26,794 bases of DNA from Leptospira sp. 96542 (GTDB lineage Bacteria; Spirochaetota; Leptospiria; Leptospirales; Leptospiraceae), in the NCBI GenBank assembly GCA_029310945.1, contig JARJFC010000048.1, positions 1 to 26,794 of the forward strand. Direction: 5' to 3'. Under the pieces are notes generated by a model. That model was not told the DNA's origin. It did no database searches and worked only from the letters and a program-made list of their open reading frames with translations. Below, piece by piece: positions 1 to 7,989 of this stretch (its first letter is position 1; every line of letters begins with the position of its first letter). Position numbers and translations under genes: made by a program.

Positions 1-1
1 G

Positions 2-214
2 GAGATCCTGAATGTTATTTTGCATTCTTTTCCAATGGATCCGAATCAAAAAACATATCCGAATCAATCGGTACCGGTAAAAAAACTTGGATTCACTTTC
101 CAAGAACGCAAAGTCCCAATTTCAATAGAAGTTTTGGAAACAGAAATGACTTTAGATTCTTTAAATGAACCTGAAATTTCTGATTATATTTCTTTATTTC
201 GATTTTTAACCTAA
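2..214 (+). CDS. 3' end of an unidentified gene (partial)
   Basis: The reading frame is open from the left edge to a TAA at 212-214, so this is the C-terminal end of a gene that starts outside the window. About 70 residues are visible. They are mostly polar with a short hydrophobic tail (DYISLFRFLT), and I recognise no domain. A TTG at 20 could serve as a start, but the open frame upstream of it favours a longer gene. It converges on the 255-aa gene, with one base between the two stop codons and no terminator hairpin. Confidence 0.5.
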   Translation, partial: EILNVILHSFPMDPNQKTYPNQSVPVKKLGFTFQERKVPISIEVLETEMTLDSLNEPEISDYISLFRFLT

Positions 215-215
215 A

Positions 216-983
216 TCATTCAAATAACAACATATCATCATTTGAAAGTTCACTTGCTCCGCGGTTAGGAAAAGCTTGTTCAAAAAACAAAGCAGCAAGC
301 AAATCGAAATCTTCATCTTCTGGTCGGTTTTCATCTTCCCAAAGTTCGTTTCGACGTTTGATAAGAAGCGATACAGTTGCATCTTCTAACGAAAACTCTA
401 TTTTGTTTTGATTGAGAAGGCGAATGAAAAAATTTAAATTAAAAATAACATAATCTCGAAAATGTGTCAAACTTGCAATTGTAGGCTCATACTTTAACAA
501 TGCTTCTGTGAGATAACAAGCCGTTTTTAAATCTTCTGTTGTTTTTGATTCTTTATAATTTTCAAAAATTGTGTGGATTGTTTCGTGCATCGAAATAGTA
601 GAATGATAGGATGCTTGGATGAGATCGGCCGCATCCGAATGTAAATACGAATACACATCCACAATCTCCCCATTGGTTTTGGCTTTTTTGATCGCATCGA
701 AACTTGGGTCTTCTTTTGTTTTTGGATCGACCAAATAAATATATAAATACTTCGTTTCGTAAGCAAATTGTGATTCTTTAGGAATATAGTATTCTATCCA
801 AATCGGTTCCTTGAAATAATCGATGGATTCAGTAAAACTTAAATCGGGTGTGACTTTTAGAGATTTTAATTTTTTTACATCGTCTGTAAGGACTTTTTTC
901 CCTTCAACACGGGTGCGTGTTCGTTTGATTTGCCGGAGTTCCGATTTGTTGAGGAGTGGCTTCGGCTTGAAGGGTGGTTCCAT
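216..983 (-). CDS. Hypothetical protein, 255 aa
   Basis: I do not recognise the family. The protein is soluble, without signal peptide or membrane segment. The N-terminal third is basic and rich in K/R (LRQIKRTRTRVEGKK). The middle is mixed alpha/beta with a His-containing helix near SYHSTISMHETIHTIF, and the C-terminus is strongly acidic (RPEDEDFDLLAALFFEQ). The segment HETIH superficially resembles an HExxH zinc-protease motif but lacks that spacing. It is the last gene of the minus-strand run, 18 nt after the thioredoxin-like gene, so co-transcription is likely. No clear Shine-Dalgarno precedes the ATG at 983, which may mean it is read by reinitiation. Confidence 0.75.
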   Translation of the reverse strand: MEPPFKPKPLLNKSELRQIKRTRTRVEGKKVLTDDVKKLKSLKVTPDLSFTESIDYFKEPIWIEYYIPKESQFAYETKYLYIYLVDPKTKEDPSFDAIKKAKTNGEIVDVYSYLHSDAADLIQASYHSTISMHETIHTIFENYKESKTTEDLKTACYLTEALLKYEPTIASLTHFRDYVIFNLNFFIRLLNQNKIEFSLEDATVSLLIKRRNELWEDENRPEDEDFDLLAALFFEQAFPNRGASELSNDDMLLFE

Positions 984-1001
984 ATTGATAACATCGACAG
1001 C

Positions 1002-1508
1002 TCAGAAGGCAGTCATGAGAAAACTGCGGATCCAAAATCCAAAAGGGCTTAAAATGCCTGTGTCGGCAAATAGAACCTTCCCTTTTGCGTTCACAAACAT
1101 TGTGGTGGGATAGGCTCCCACCCTCCAATCTTTGAGAACCTGGTAACTTGCAAAGTACTCGGGGTGTTTCTCTCTTGGCATTCCAGCCAGTTCTAATTTT
1201 GTTTCCTCTGGGTCATCCGACTCAAGAACGGAAACGAATACCACATCTTTCGGCAATAGTTTTAAATTCATTTCCAGGATGGGAGCATATGCCTTACAAA
1301 CGGTGCACCAAGTGGCCCAAAAGTAAACAACCTTGGGTTTGCCTCTCCACTCGGCCGCCTCAGTCGGAGATGTTGCTAATGATTCCAGCGGAAGCGAGGG
1401 TTTGGTATCCGTTGCTCTAAAAAATGCAAACACAATGGTGATAGAGAAAAATGCAACCAAAGCCAAAACAACCTTGAGCGCATAGGGAGTGGAATTCCAA
1501 ATTTTCAT
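1002..1508 (-). CDS. Membrane-anchored thioredoxin-like protein (TlpA/ResA/ScsD type)
   Basis: The 168-aa protein has one N-terminal membrane segment at about residues 11-30, followed by a thioredoxin fold. The active site is WCTVC (Cys68, Cys71) after the strand VVYFWAT, and the cis-Pro loop is YPTTMFVN. This is the usual layout of periplasm-facing TlpA/ResA/ScsD thiol-disulfide proteins, which reduce or exchange disulfides in exported proteins or in cytochrome c maturation. The substrate cannot be read from the sequence. A good ribosome site (AGAAGG) precedes the ATG. It starts 6 nt after the UbiA-like gene ends, so the two are almost certainly co-transcribed. No DsbD/CcdA-type electron donor lies nearby. 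Confidence 0.85.
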   Translation of the reverse strand: MKIWNSTPYALKVVLALVAFFSITIVFAFFRATDTKPSLPLESLATSPTEAAEWRGKPKVVYFWATWCTVCKAYAPILEMNLKLLPKDVVFVSVLESDDPEETKLELAGMPREKHPEYFASYQVLKDWRVGAYPTTMFVNAKGKVLFADTGILSPFGFWIRSFLMTAF

Positions 1509-1514
1509 AGCCTT

Positions 1515-2414
1515 CTAATGTAAGACTGGATTGTACCCCGATATGTTCCCGAACATCAAAAATAAGATGAGAACAAACCAGATGATACCCGATATGAGGA
1601 CACTCCTATCTGTCAAAATGGCACGTGTTGGGTCATGTCCCATATTTTTGATATAAATGATATACAAAGACCGGAAGATGGCATACACAACCACGGGAAC
1701 AGTGTAAACCATATAAGGAGTGCCCAAACTTTTTGCAGTATCTGCGCTGACAGAATACATAACATAGCTAACCAAGGTTAGGCCAGCAACAACAGCCATC
1801 ATTAAATCCAAAAATTCAATGGAATATTCTTCTAAAATCTTTCGGTGTTTACCTGCGTCTGATTTTAAAATATTGATCTCACCTCTACGTTTTGAAAACC
1901 CCCAAAACAAAGCCAACATAAATGTACATAAAATCAACCACTGAGAAAACTGAACTCCAATGACAATGGCACCTGCGATGGCCCGGAGAACAAAACCAAT
2001 GGAGATACTCATCACATCCAAAATAACTATATGTTTGAGCACTTTACTGTATAACATATTAAAACAGAGATAAAATAAGGTTAGGTAAAAAAATTCGGCA
2101 GAAAGCAGATATGAACCAACAAGTGCTATTGGTAAAATGATGAGAGTAATGGCAAGAGCAATGCCTGAATCTAATTTTCCACTGGCAAGAGGTCTATGCT
2201 TTTTTTCAGGGTGTTTTGCATCTTCTTTTTGGTCCAAAAAATCGTTAAAAACATATTGGCAACTAGCAACGAGAGAAAAGCATACAAACGCCAAACTAAC
2301 CTTCGTTAAAGAAGGAACTTCAAAAACTTTTTTAGAAAAAATCAACCCCGCAAAAAGGATCAAATTTTTGATCCACTGAGGTATACGCATTAGTTTGATA
2401 TAAAGAGAAATCAT
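1515..2414 (-). CDS. UbiA-family transferase, decaprenyl-phosphate phosphoribosyltransferase-like
   Basis: A 299-aa polytopic membrane protein of the UbiA superfamily. The first Asp-rich motif is NDFLDQKED (N57, D58, D61, D65), followed by HPEKKHRPLASG. This matches the DPPR synthase branch (mycobacterial Rv3806c), which moves phosphoribose from PRPP to polyprenyl phosphate, more than ubiquinone or heme O enzymes. The later segment FSKRRGEI is also typical of that branch. By family, the product is a lipid-linked sugar donor precursor for envelope glycans. The acceptor and final glycan in this organism are unknown. Its ATG shares one base with the stop of the 340-aa gene (TAATG), implying translational coupling. 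Confidence 0.82.
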   Translation of the reverse strand: MISLYIKLMRIPQWIKNLILFAGLIFSKKVFEVPSLTKVSLAFVCFSLVASCQYVFNDFLDQKEDAKHPEKKHRPLASGKLDSGIALAITLIILPIALVGSYLLSAEFFYLTLFYLCFNMLYSKVLKHIVILDVMSISIGFVLRAIAGAIVIGVQFSQWLILCTFMLALFWGFSKRRGEINILKSDAGKHRKILEEYSIEFLDLMMAVVAGLTLVSYVMYSVSADTAKSLGTPYMVYTVPVVVYAIFRSLYIIYIKNMGHDPTRAILTDRSVLISGIIWFVLILFLMFGNISGYNPVLH

Positions 2415-3436
2415 TATTTTTTGAATTTATGGGCTTCTATGTATTTAGCCTGTAAGCTAATTTTTTTGGCATCCTTTATTTTTGGGAATATAAGTGTAAA
2501 TTGAGGGTTTACCCCTGTGCTTATCATCTCCAATGTTTCACCTGGTTTTAGATTGCCTACGGTTTTTACATCAGAAAAACTTAAGAACTCTTCATAACCA
2601 ACTGGTAATGAATTTTCCCCTATCACAAAATCTTTTTTGTACAAAACCCTTCCCTTTGCATCTTCAATACGAAACGAACGAATGGAAAAACGAATTCCGC
2701 GTTGTCGCAAAGGGTCAATCCGCAAACCCCCAAATTCAGACATTGTATCAGGTAGCGAAAATTCCATCTCAATCCAATCTCCTTTTTGGTTTGAAAGGAT
2801 AGGAAAAAACAAGGAACGCGACGCTGTTATATTCGGATTTTCTTTTCCATCGATTGTATGAATCGTAAAATTTTGTGATTTAAAAGTTGGATATTTGTAT
2901 TGGAACGAAATGTAAGCAGAAAAACAAAATACGACGAGGCCAATGAAAATTCCAATCCGCCATTTACGGATGGTTTTGTATTTAAAAAGTTCTGTATAAA
3001 GTACTGTTTTGTTTTGTTTTTTGTTTGTTTTGACGAAATAGTCGTAAAGTTGTATCGAAAGGTCGAGTGTATGTTCACAATCCTTCGTTGATAAATTTGG
3101 GTTCTGCAAATTAGAAATAATCGTTTCGAATGCATCTTTTTCTTTTCCATGAAGAAGATTGGGAAGATGTGAAATGGAACCTCCAAAAGCTATTTTATCT
3201 TTTCCCATAAGGGTGAGAGTCACATTGGCCAAGTCGTATAGAAGATGTTGAAAAAGAATCTTAACATCATCTAACTTATCGTTGGCAAGTACCAATTCAA
3301 TTGTTTCAAGCCGAGAGTTTAAAAGAAATATCATTTGTTGGTTTGTTTTTTTTTGGTTTTCTTTGGATATTTCCTCTTCTGCCAATTGGGGAGCTCGCCA
3401 ACTGTAAAATAATAAATCTTTCGCATTAATTTTCAT
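2414..3436 (-). CDS. Single-pass membrane protein of unknown function, coupled to the UbiA-like gene
   Basis: The 340-aa protein has three parts. Residues 1-155 are a helical, probably cytoplasmic domain with HEPN-like helix spacing (weak resemblance only). A membrane helix follows at about 161-180 (IGIFIGLVVFCFSAYISF). Residues 185-340 form a beta-rich, probably periplasmic domain. The latter contains GGLRIDPLRQRGIRFSI, like the LR(I/L)DP repeat-strand signature I recall from carbohydrate-related domains of bacterial envelope glycosyltransferases; this is inference from memory. Overlap with the phosphoribosyltransferase gene suggests a shared job in envelope glycan metabolism. No catalytic motif is evident. 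It lies 37 nt downstream of ktrB. Confidence 0.8.
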   Translation of the reverse strand: MKINAKDLLFYSWRAPQLAEEEISKENQKKTNQQMIFLLNSRLETIELVLANDKLDDVKILFQHLLYDLANVTLTLMGKDKIAFGGSISHLPNLLHGKEKDAFETIISNLQNPNLSTKDCEHTLDLSIQLYDYFVKTNKKQNKTVLYTELFKYKTIRKWRIGIFIGLVVFCFSAYISFQYKYPTFKSQNFTIHTIDGKENPNITASRSLFFPILSNQKGDWIEMEFSLPDTMSEFGGLRIDPLRQRGIRFSIRSFRIEDAKGRVLYKKDFVIGENSLPVGYEEFLSFSDVKTVGNLKPGETLEMISTGVNPQFTLIFPKIKDAKKISLQAKYIEAHKFKK

Positions 3437-3473
3437 AATAATATTTTCCTAATTTTATATTAGTATAATTCCT

Positions 3474-5000
3474 TTATCCAACTTGGATTTTAACTCCATC
3501 GTCAACCCCACCCATTTTCGGAACACCCGAATGCCCAGTGACAGCAATTAGGATGGTAAAGATACCGACTCTACCTACAAACATAATACTTGCGTACACA
3601 ATTTTTTCGATTTCACCCAGTTGGGGAGTTAAGTTCAAACTGTACCCGACAGTGGAAAAAGAAGAAATCATTTCAAAAAAAATTACATGTAAGGAATGTT
3701 GGTTTTGATCCATGATCCCAAGCACAATGAAGGCAAATGCCAAAGCTACAGTGGCCAAAAAATAAACCCGAATGGCAATGGCCACAGAATTTTTGGAAAC
3801 CACCTCTCCGAAAAGCATCACTGGCTTGGATGGTTGGATCACATTTTTCAAATAGGCAAGTAACAAAACAAAGGTAGTGATCTTAATACCACCCGCTGTT
3901 CCTTGTGGACCACCACCAATGAACATAAGCACAGTAATGATAATGATCGAAGCATCATTCAAATGACCCAAATCCATTGTGGCAAATCCTGCTGTGCGAG
4001 AACAAACGGAAATAAAAAATGCGTTTGAAAATTTATCTAAAATATCCATTCCATGTAATGTGTGGGGATTTCCTCTTTCTAAAAAATAAACACCCAAACA
4101 ACCGGCCATCAAAAAAACAAAGGAACCATAAACAAGGAGTTTGGATTGAATTCGTGTAGTTTCACCTCGCAGATGTTTGTTGTAATTTTCAATTCTTGTT
4201 TCGAGAAATGCAGAAAGTGTAGCCGGAAATAATAAAAACTTCGGGACATTGCCTGTTTTCAAGGCTTTTTCCATGAGTAGTGTTTCTGTGACCACTTCTA
4301 ATTTATAAACTAACCGATAAATGACGGTGAGCAAAAATTTTTCCAGTAAAATGATTACAGGAAAACCAATACCGCCAAATATTACAAGTCCAGAAACGAT
4401 ACCTAAAGAAAAGGGATCATATTTCAATGCACTCAAATCATTGGTAATCGAAAAACCAGCGTTATTGAAAGCGGACACAGCGGTGAAGAGTGAAAAAAAC
4501 CAACGATCGTTTGCACCTTCCACCGACTCTGGCATATGCAAATAAAGGCCAATAGCTCCCAAAATTTCCAAAGAAAAAGAGATATTGATGATAGATACAA
4601 GCATCCGATTCACTTCGTTCGACTCCAAAGTATCGGTAGCCGCTTGAGTGTCGATCGCCGCTCCCACAAACGCATTGAACCTAGTATTACGGGAAATTCC
4701 CTTGATCACAAGGAAACCTACGATGACAGTAAAACTGATGATTCCAAGACCACCCAGTTGGATGAGAAATAAGATGATCCAATGTGTAAGAGAATTTAAA
4801 CTGGAAAGACTAACCGGGGACAGACCTGTCACACAAATTGCAGAAGCTGAAAGATAAAAACTATCCACATAGGAAAGTTCTCCCTCTTCTGCAATGTAAA
4901 GGGCAAGGGAGCCAATCAGAATTGCGGAAAAAAAGCCCAAACAAACCACGCGGGCAAAGGACATGGTTCTAAAAAAACGCACAAAGCGGGTGGTGTACAT
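3474..5000 (-). CDS. ktrB: TrkH/KtrB-family potassium (or sodium/potassium) transporter subunit
   Basis: The 508-aa polytopic protein has four M1-P-M2 repeats. The four selectivity-filter glycines are visible: CVTGLSPV (first pore loop), FNNAGFS (second), SRTAGFAT (third) and FSTVGYS (fourth). The stretch FIGGGPQGTAGGIK is the conserved segment after the third filter in KtrB/NtpJ proteins. A Gly in all four filters is the pattern of K+-selective Trk/Ktr/HKT channels. KtrB normally works with a cytoplasmic RCK subunit (KtrA/TrkA), which is not in this window. The gene leads the minus-strand run and diverges from fusA. A TATAAA at 5015-5020 (minus strand) is a possible -10 box, but the -35 is poor. 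Confidence 0.9.
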   Translation of the reverse strand: MYTTRFVRFFRTMSFARVVCLGFFSAILIGSLALYIAEEGELSYVDSFYLSASAICVTGLSPVSLSSLNSLTHWIILFLIQLGGLGIISFTVIVGFLVIKGISRNTRFNAFVGAAIDTQAATDTLESNEVNRMLVSIINISFSLEILGAIGLYLHMPESVEGANDRWFFSLFTAVSAFNNAGFSITNDLSALKYDPFSLGIVSGLVIFGGIGFPVIILLEKFLLTVIYRLVYKLEVVTETLLMEKALKTGNVPKFLLFPATLSAFLETRIENYNKHLRGETTRIQSKLLVYGSFVFLMAGCLGVYFLERGNPHTLHGMDILDKFSNAFFISVCSRTAGFATMDLGHLNDASIIIITVLMFIGGGPQGTAGGIKITTFVLLLAYLKNVIQPSKPVMLFGEVVSKNSVAIAIRVYFLATVALAFAFIVLGIMDQNQHSLHVIFFEMISSFSTVGYSLNLTPQLGEIEKIVYASIMFVGRVGIFTILIAVTGHSGVPKMGGVDDGVKIQVG

Positions 5001-5125
5001 GGAGCGATCGACTCTTTATAACCTAAGATTTCCGTTTGGCTAAAAAGCCCAAGTACTTTACAAAAGGGGCTCATTTCAGAATTTGGTAGAATCTAAAACT
5101 ATTCACAAATATTTTCGAGGAAAAT

Positions 5126-7243
5126 ATGACCTCTGCGACAGCAACCAAACGTGACCCTAAACTAGAAAAGATCCGTAACATCGGAATCTCTGCACACATT
5201 GACTCTGGGAAAACTACCCTAACAGAACGTATTTTATTTTATACTAACAAAATCCATGCCATCCATGAAGTTCGTGGGAAAGACGGCGTTGGTGCCAAAA
5301 TGGACAGTATGGAACTCGAAAGAGAACGTGGGATCACGATCCAGTCGGCTGCCACTTACTGCACATGGAAAGACATCACCATCAACATCATCGACACCCC
5401 AGGCCACGTTGACTTCACCATTGAAGTGGAAAGGTCGCTCCGGGTTCTCGATTCGGCCATTATGGTACTCTGTGGGGTCGCGGGAGTTCAATCCCAATCC
5501 ATCACCGTTGACCGCCAAATGAAACGATACAGTGTTCCACGAGTAGCTTTTATCAACAAACTCGACAGAACAGGCGCAAACCCTTGGCGGGTCATTGAAC
5601 AACTCCGCGAAAAATTATTTTTAAATGCACATGCTGTTCACCTTCCCATTGGTCTTGAAAACGATCTAGTGGGAATCGTTGACCTTGTGGAAATGAAAGC
5701 CTATTACTTTGAAGGCCCCGCAGGACAAGAGATACGCATTACAGAAATCCCAGACGAGTTAAAAGCACAAGCTGACGAAAAAAGAGAAGCACTTTTGGAC
5801 GCAGCTTCCCTTTTCAGTGACGAACTCACAGAAGAAATGCTAGAAGGAACTCCAAAAGTAGAGACGATCAAAGAAGCAATCCGACGTGGAGTACTCCAAC
5901 TCAAATTGGTTCCCGTCTTTATGGGTTCTGCCTTTAAAAACAAAGGTGTCCAAAGGCTTCTGGATGGTGTTTCTGACTACCTAGCTTCCCCTTACGATGT
6001 TGTGAACAAAGGAAAGGAAGTTGGAAAAGAAGAAAACGAACTCATCATGGAATCGGATCCAGAAAAACCACTCGTTTGTCTCGCATTCAAATTAGAAGAC
6101 GGTCGTTATGGCCAATTAACTTATGTTCGAGTTTACCAAGGCCGATTGGAAAAGGGTATGACCATTTTCAATTCTTCCAATAACAAACGCCACAACATTG
6201 GACGTCTTGTTCGTATGCACTCGAATGAAATGGAAGATATCACCAAAGCAGAAGCAGGCGATATCGTAGCCCTTTTTGGTATCGATTGTGCGTCAGGGGA
6301 TACCTTCACTGATGGAAAGGCCAAAGTGACTATGGAATCTATGTTTGTTCCGTCTCCGGTTATCTCACTTACAATCGAATGTAAGGAATCAAAACAACTT
6401 CCGAACTTAGCAAAAGCACTCAACCGATTCACCAAAGAAGACCCAACCTTCCAAACTGAAATTGATAAAGAATCTGGCCAAACCATCATCAAAGGGATGG
6501 GGGAACTACACTTGGAAGTTTACATCGAAAGGATGAAACGAGAGTATGGTGTGGATCTTGTCACTGGAGCTCCGCAAGTGGCTTACCGTGAAACGATTAC
6601 GAAGTCGGCTGAATTTGATTACACTCATAAAAAACAAACGGGTGGACAAGGACAGTTCTCACGAGTTGCTGGATTTCTTGAACCAATCCCTCTCGAAGAA
6701 GGAAAAGACTACGAATTCGTGGATAAAATTGTGGGTGGATCCATCCCAAGGGAATACATCGGTTCTTGCGACAAAGGTTTCCGTTCTTGTTTGGAAAGAG
6801 GTTCCCTCATTGGGTTCCCTATCATCGGGGTCCGGGCAACCATCAATGATGGAGCCTACCATGATGTGGATTCATCGGACATGGCTTTCCAAATCGGAGC
6901 TCGTTATGGTTTCCGACAAGGTTTTTCAAAGGCTGCTCCCATCATCCTCGAACCGATCATGAAAGTGGACGTGGAAGGACCAACTGAGTTCCAAGGTGCC
7001 ATCCTTGCTTCCATCAACCAAAGACGCGGGATGATTTTGAATACAACCGAAGAATCTGGTTATGCCAAAATTGAAGCGGAAGTTCCTCTAGCAGATATGT
7101 TTGGCTATTCCACAGTGCTTCGTTCTTCCACACAAGGAAAGGCTGAATTTGCGATGGAATTTTCAAAGTACGCTCCTGTTCCAAGAAACGTGGCAGATGA
7201 GCTTATGAAAAAATACAAAGTCAACAACAAAGACGAAGAGTAA
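5126..7243 (+). CDS. fusA: Translation elongation factor G (spirochaete/mitochondrial EF-G1 type)
   Basis: The 705-aa GTPase catalyses ribosomal translocation. All G motifs are present: AHIDSGKTT (residues 23-31), the RGIT switch I segment, DTPGH (90-94) and NKLD (144-147). Domains II-V follow at the usual full length, including the domain IV segment GGQGQFSRV. The P-loop Ser27 (usual bacterial EF-G has Ala or His) and motifs such as [25 protein letters not shown] and [10 protein letters not shown] resemble human mtEFG1, placing it in the spdEFG/mtEFG1 group. A strong ribosome site (GAGGA) precedes the ATG. It stands alone, not in an rpsL-rpsG-fusA-tuf cluster, and a terminator follows it. 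Confidence 0.97.
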   Translation: MTSATATKRDPKLEKIRNIGISAHIDSGKTTLTERILFYTNKIHAIHEVRGKDGVGAKMDSMELERERGITIQSAATYCTWKDITINIIDTPGHVDFTIEVERSLRVLDSAIMVLCGVAGVQSQSITVDRQMKRYSVPRVAFINKLDRTGANPWRVIEQLREKLFLNAHAVHLPIGLENDLVGIVDLVEMKAYYFEGPAGQEIRITEIPDELKAQADEKREALLDAASLFSDELTEEMLEGTPKVETIKEAIRRGVLQLKLVPVFMGSAFKNKGVQRLLDGVSDYLASPYDVVNKGKEVGKEENELIMESDPEKPLVCLAFKLEDGRYGQLTYVRVYQGRLEKGMTIFNSSNNKRHNIGRLVRMHSNEMEDITKAEAGDIVALFGIDCASGDTFTDGKAKVTMESMFVPSPVISLTIECKESKQLPNLAKALNRFTKEDPTFQTEIDKESGQTIIKGMGELHLEVYIERMKREYGVDLVTGAPQVAYRETITKSAEFDYTHKKQTGGQGQFSRVAGFLEPIPLEEGKDYEFVDKIVGGSIPREYIGSCDKGFRSCLERGSLIGFPIIGVRATINDGAYHDVDSSDMAFQIGARYGFRQGFSKAAPIILEPIMKVDVEGPTEFQGAILASINQRRGMILNTTEESGYAKIEAEVPLADMFGYSTVLRSSTQGKAEFAMEFSKYAPVPRNVADELMKKYKVNNKDEE

Positions 7244-7264
7244 ATCGCACTCACTCTTCTTTCG

Positions 7265-7294
7265 AAAATGGCGGGTTTTCCCGCCATTTTTTTT
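7265..7294 (+). terminator. Intrinsic terminator of fusA
   Basis: An 11-bp perfect stem lies 22 nt after the fusA stop: left arm AAAATGGCGGG (7265-7275), TTTT loop (7276-7279), right arm CCCGCCATTTT (7280-7290). It continues into a run of eight T from 7287 to 7294. The matching A-run on the left arm would also let it work weakly in the other direction. This is the clearest terminator in the window. Confidence 0.93.
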
Positions 7295-7314
7295 GCCTAC
7301 GGATGTGACCCAGT

Positions 7315-7989
7315 TTGTCGATAGCTATAGAGATGGGCATATCGATTCTCCCAGTCCTCGGACTCATACTCTTTTGTATATTTTTCCCCTGTGCAGAATC
7401 TTCCGCCAAACAATCCAAAAGCCAATCTCGTATATCACAGAAACAATCCAGCTACCGAGTGGCAAAAGGAGATTCTTGGTGGGGGATTGCAAAAAAATTC
7501 AAAACTAACCCCGCCGAACTGGCAAGAACCAATGGCCGGAAAGAAACGGAGGCTCTCTTCGAAAGGGAATTACTCAAAATTCCAGGCGCAAGTTCCAGCC
7601 CCTCCCCGATTCCCCGACTGGCTGAAAAACCAAGTTTTCCCATTGCTTCAAAAACGAGCGTTGCAAAACCATTTTCGGAACTAAGTTATGACCCAAACAA
7701 AGGCCAAGTTTTCCAGAAAGGAACTTCCAATTTAGTACAGGCCACTCTATCGGGAAAAGTAGTGCATATTGATTTTATGGATGGTTACGAAAACTATTTG
7801 GTTTTGGAACATGAAAATGGTTATTATTCTGTGTATGGAAATTTGGAAAAAATCCAAGTTGTGGAAGGACAAATGGTGAAAAAACAAGACCGGTTGGGAA
7901 TTCTTTCCAAAAACAAAGGTTTGTATTTCCAAATTAATAAAAACAAAACAGTGATGAATCCCAAATCCTTTTTGGAGCTTGGAACATGA
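7315..7989 (+). CDS. Exported LysM protein with a degenerate LytM/M23 domain
   Basis: An N-terminal hydrophobic signal or anchor (LPVLGLILFCIFFPC) is followed by a LysM domain at about residues 47-90 (YRVAKGDSWWGIAKKF, then LLKIP), which by family binds peptidoglycan. A Ser/Pro-rich linker follows. Residues 140-222 have the M23/LytM fold pattern, including LSGKVVHID, YLVLEHENGYYSVYGNL, VEGQMVKKQDRLG and a terminal NPKSFLEL. The metal ligands are lost: YaHL is YGNL and HLHFE is LYFQ. It is therefore probably a non-enzymatic regulator like NlpD/EnvC. The start is uncertain: TTG at 7315 or ATG at 7333, neither with a good ribosome site. It overlaps the amidohydrolase by 4 nt (ATGA). Confidence 0.85.
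   Translation: MSIAIEMGISILPVLGLILFCIFFPCAESSAKQSKSQSRISQKQSSYRVAKGDSWWGIAKKFKTNPAELARTNGRKETEALFERELLKIPGASSSPSPIPRLAEKPSFPIASKTSVAKPFSELSYDPNKGQVFQKGTSNLVQATLSGKVVHIDFMDGYENYLVLEHENGYYSVYGNLEKIQVVEGQMVKKQDRLGILSKNKGLYFQINKNKTVMNPKSFLELGT

Noticed and set aside
558..595. HETIH in the 255-aa hypothetical protein as a zinc-protease motif
   Set aside because: HExxH has two residues between Glu and the second His. The visible HETIH does fit that spacing as letters, but there is no third ligand or protease fold downstream, so I do not call an enzyme.
5038..5049. GGCT-AAAA-AGCC hairpin between ktrB and fusA
   Set aside because: The stem is only 4 bp without a T-run, so it does not support a terminator or riboswitch.
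5234..5602. Open frame on the minus strand inside fusA, and similar long frames opposite mdh, etfB and etfA
   Set aside because: These are shadows of strongly biased coding sequence in a well-recognised gene. None has protein-like domains or a ribosome site.
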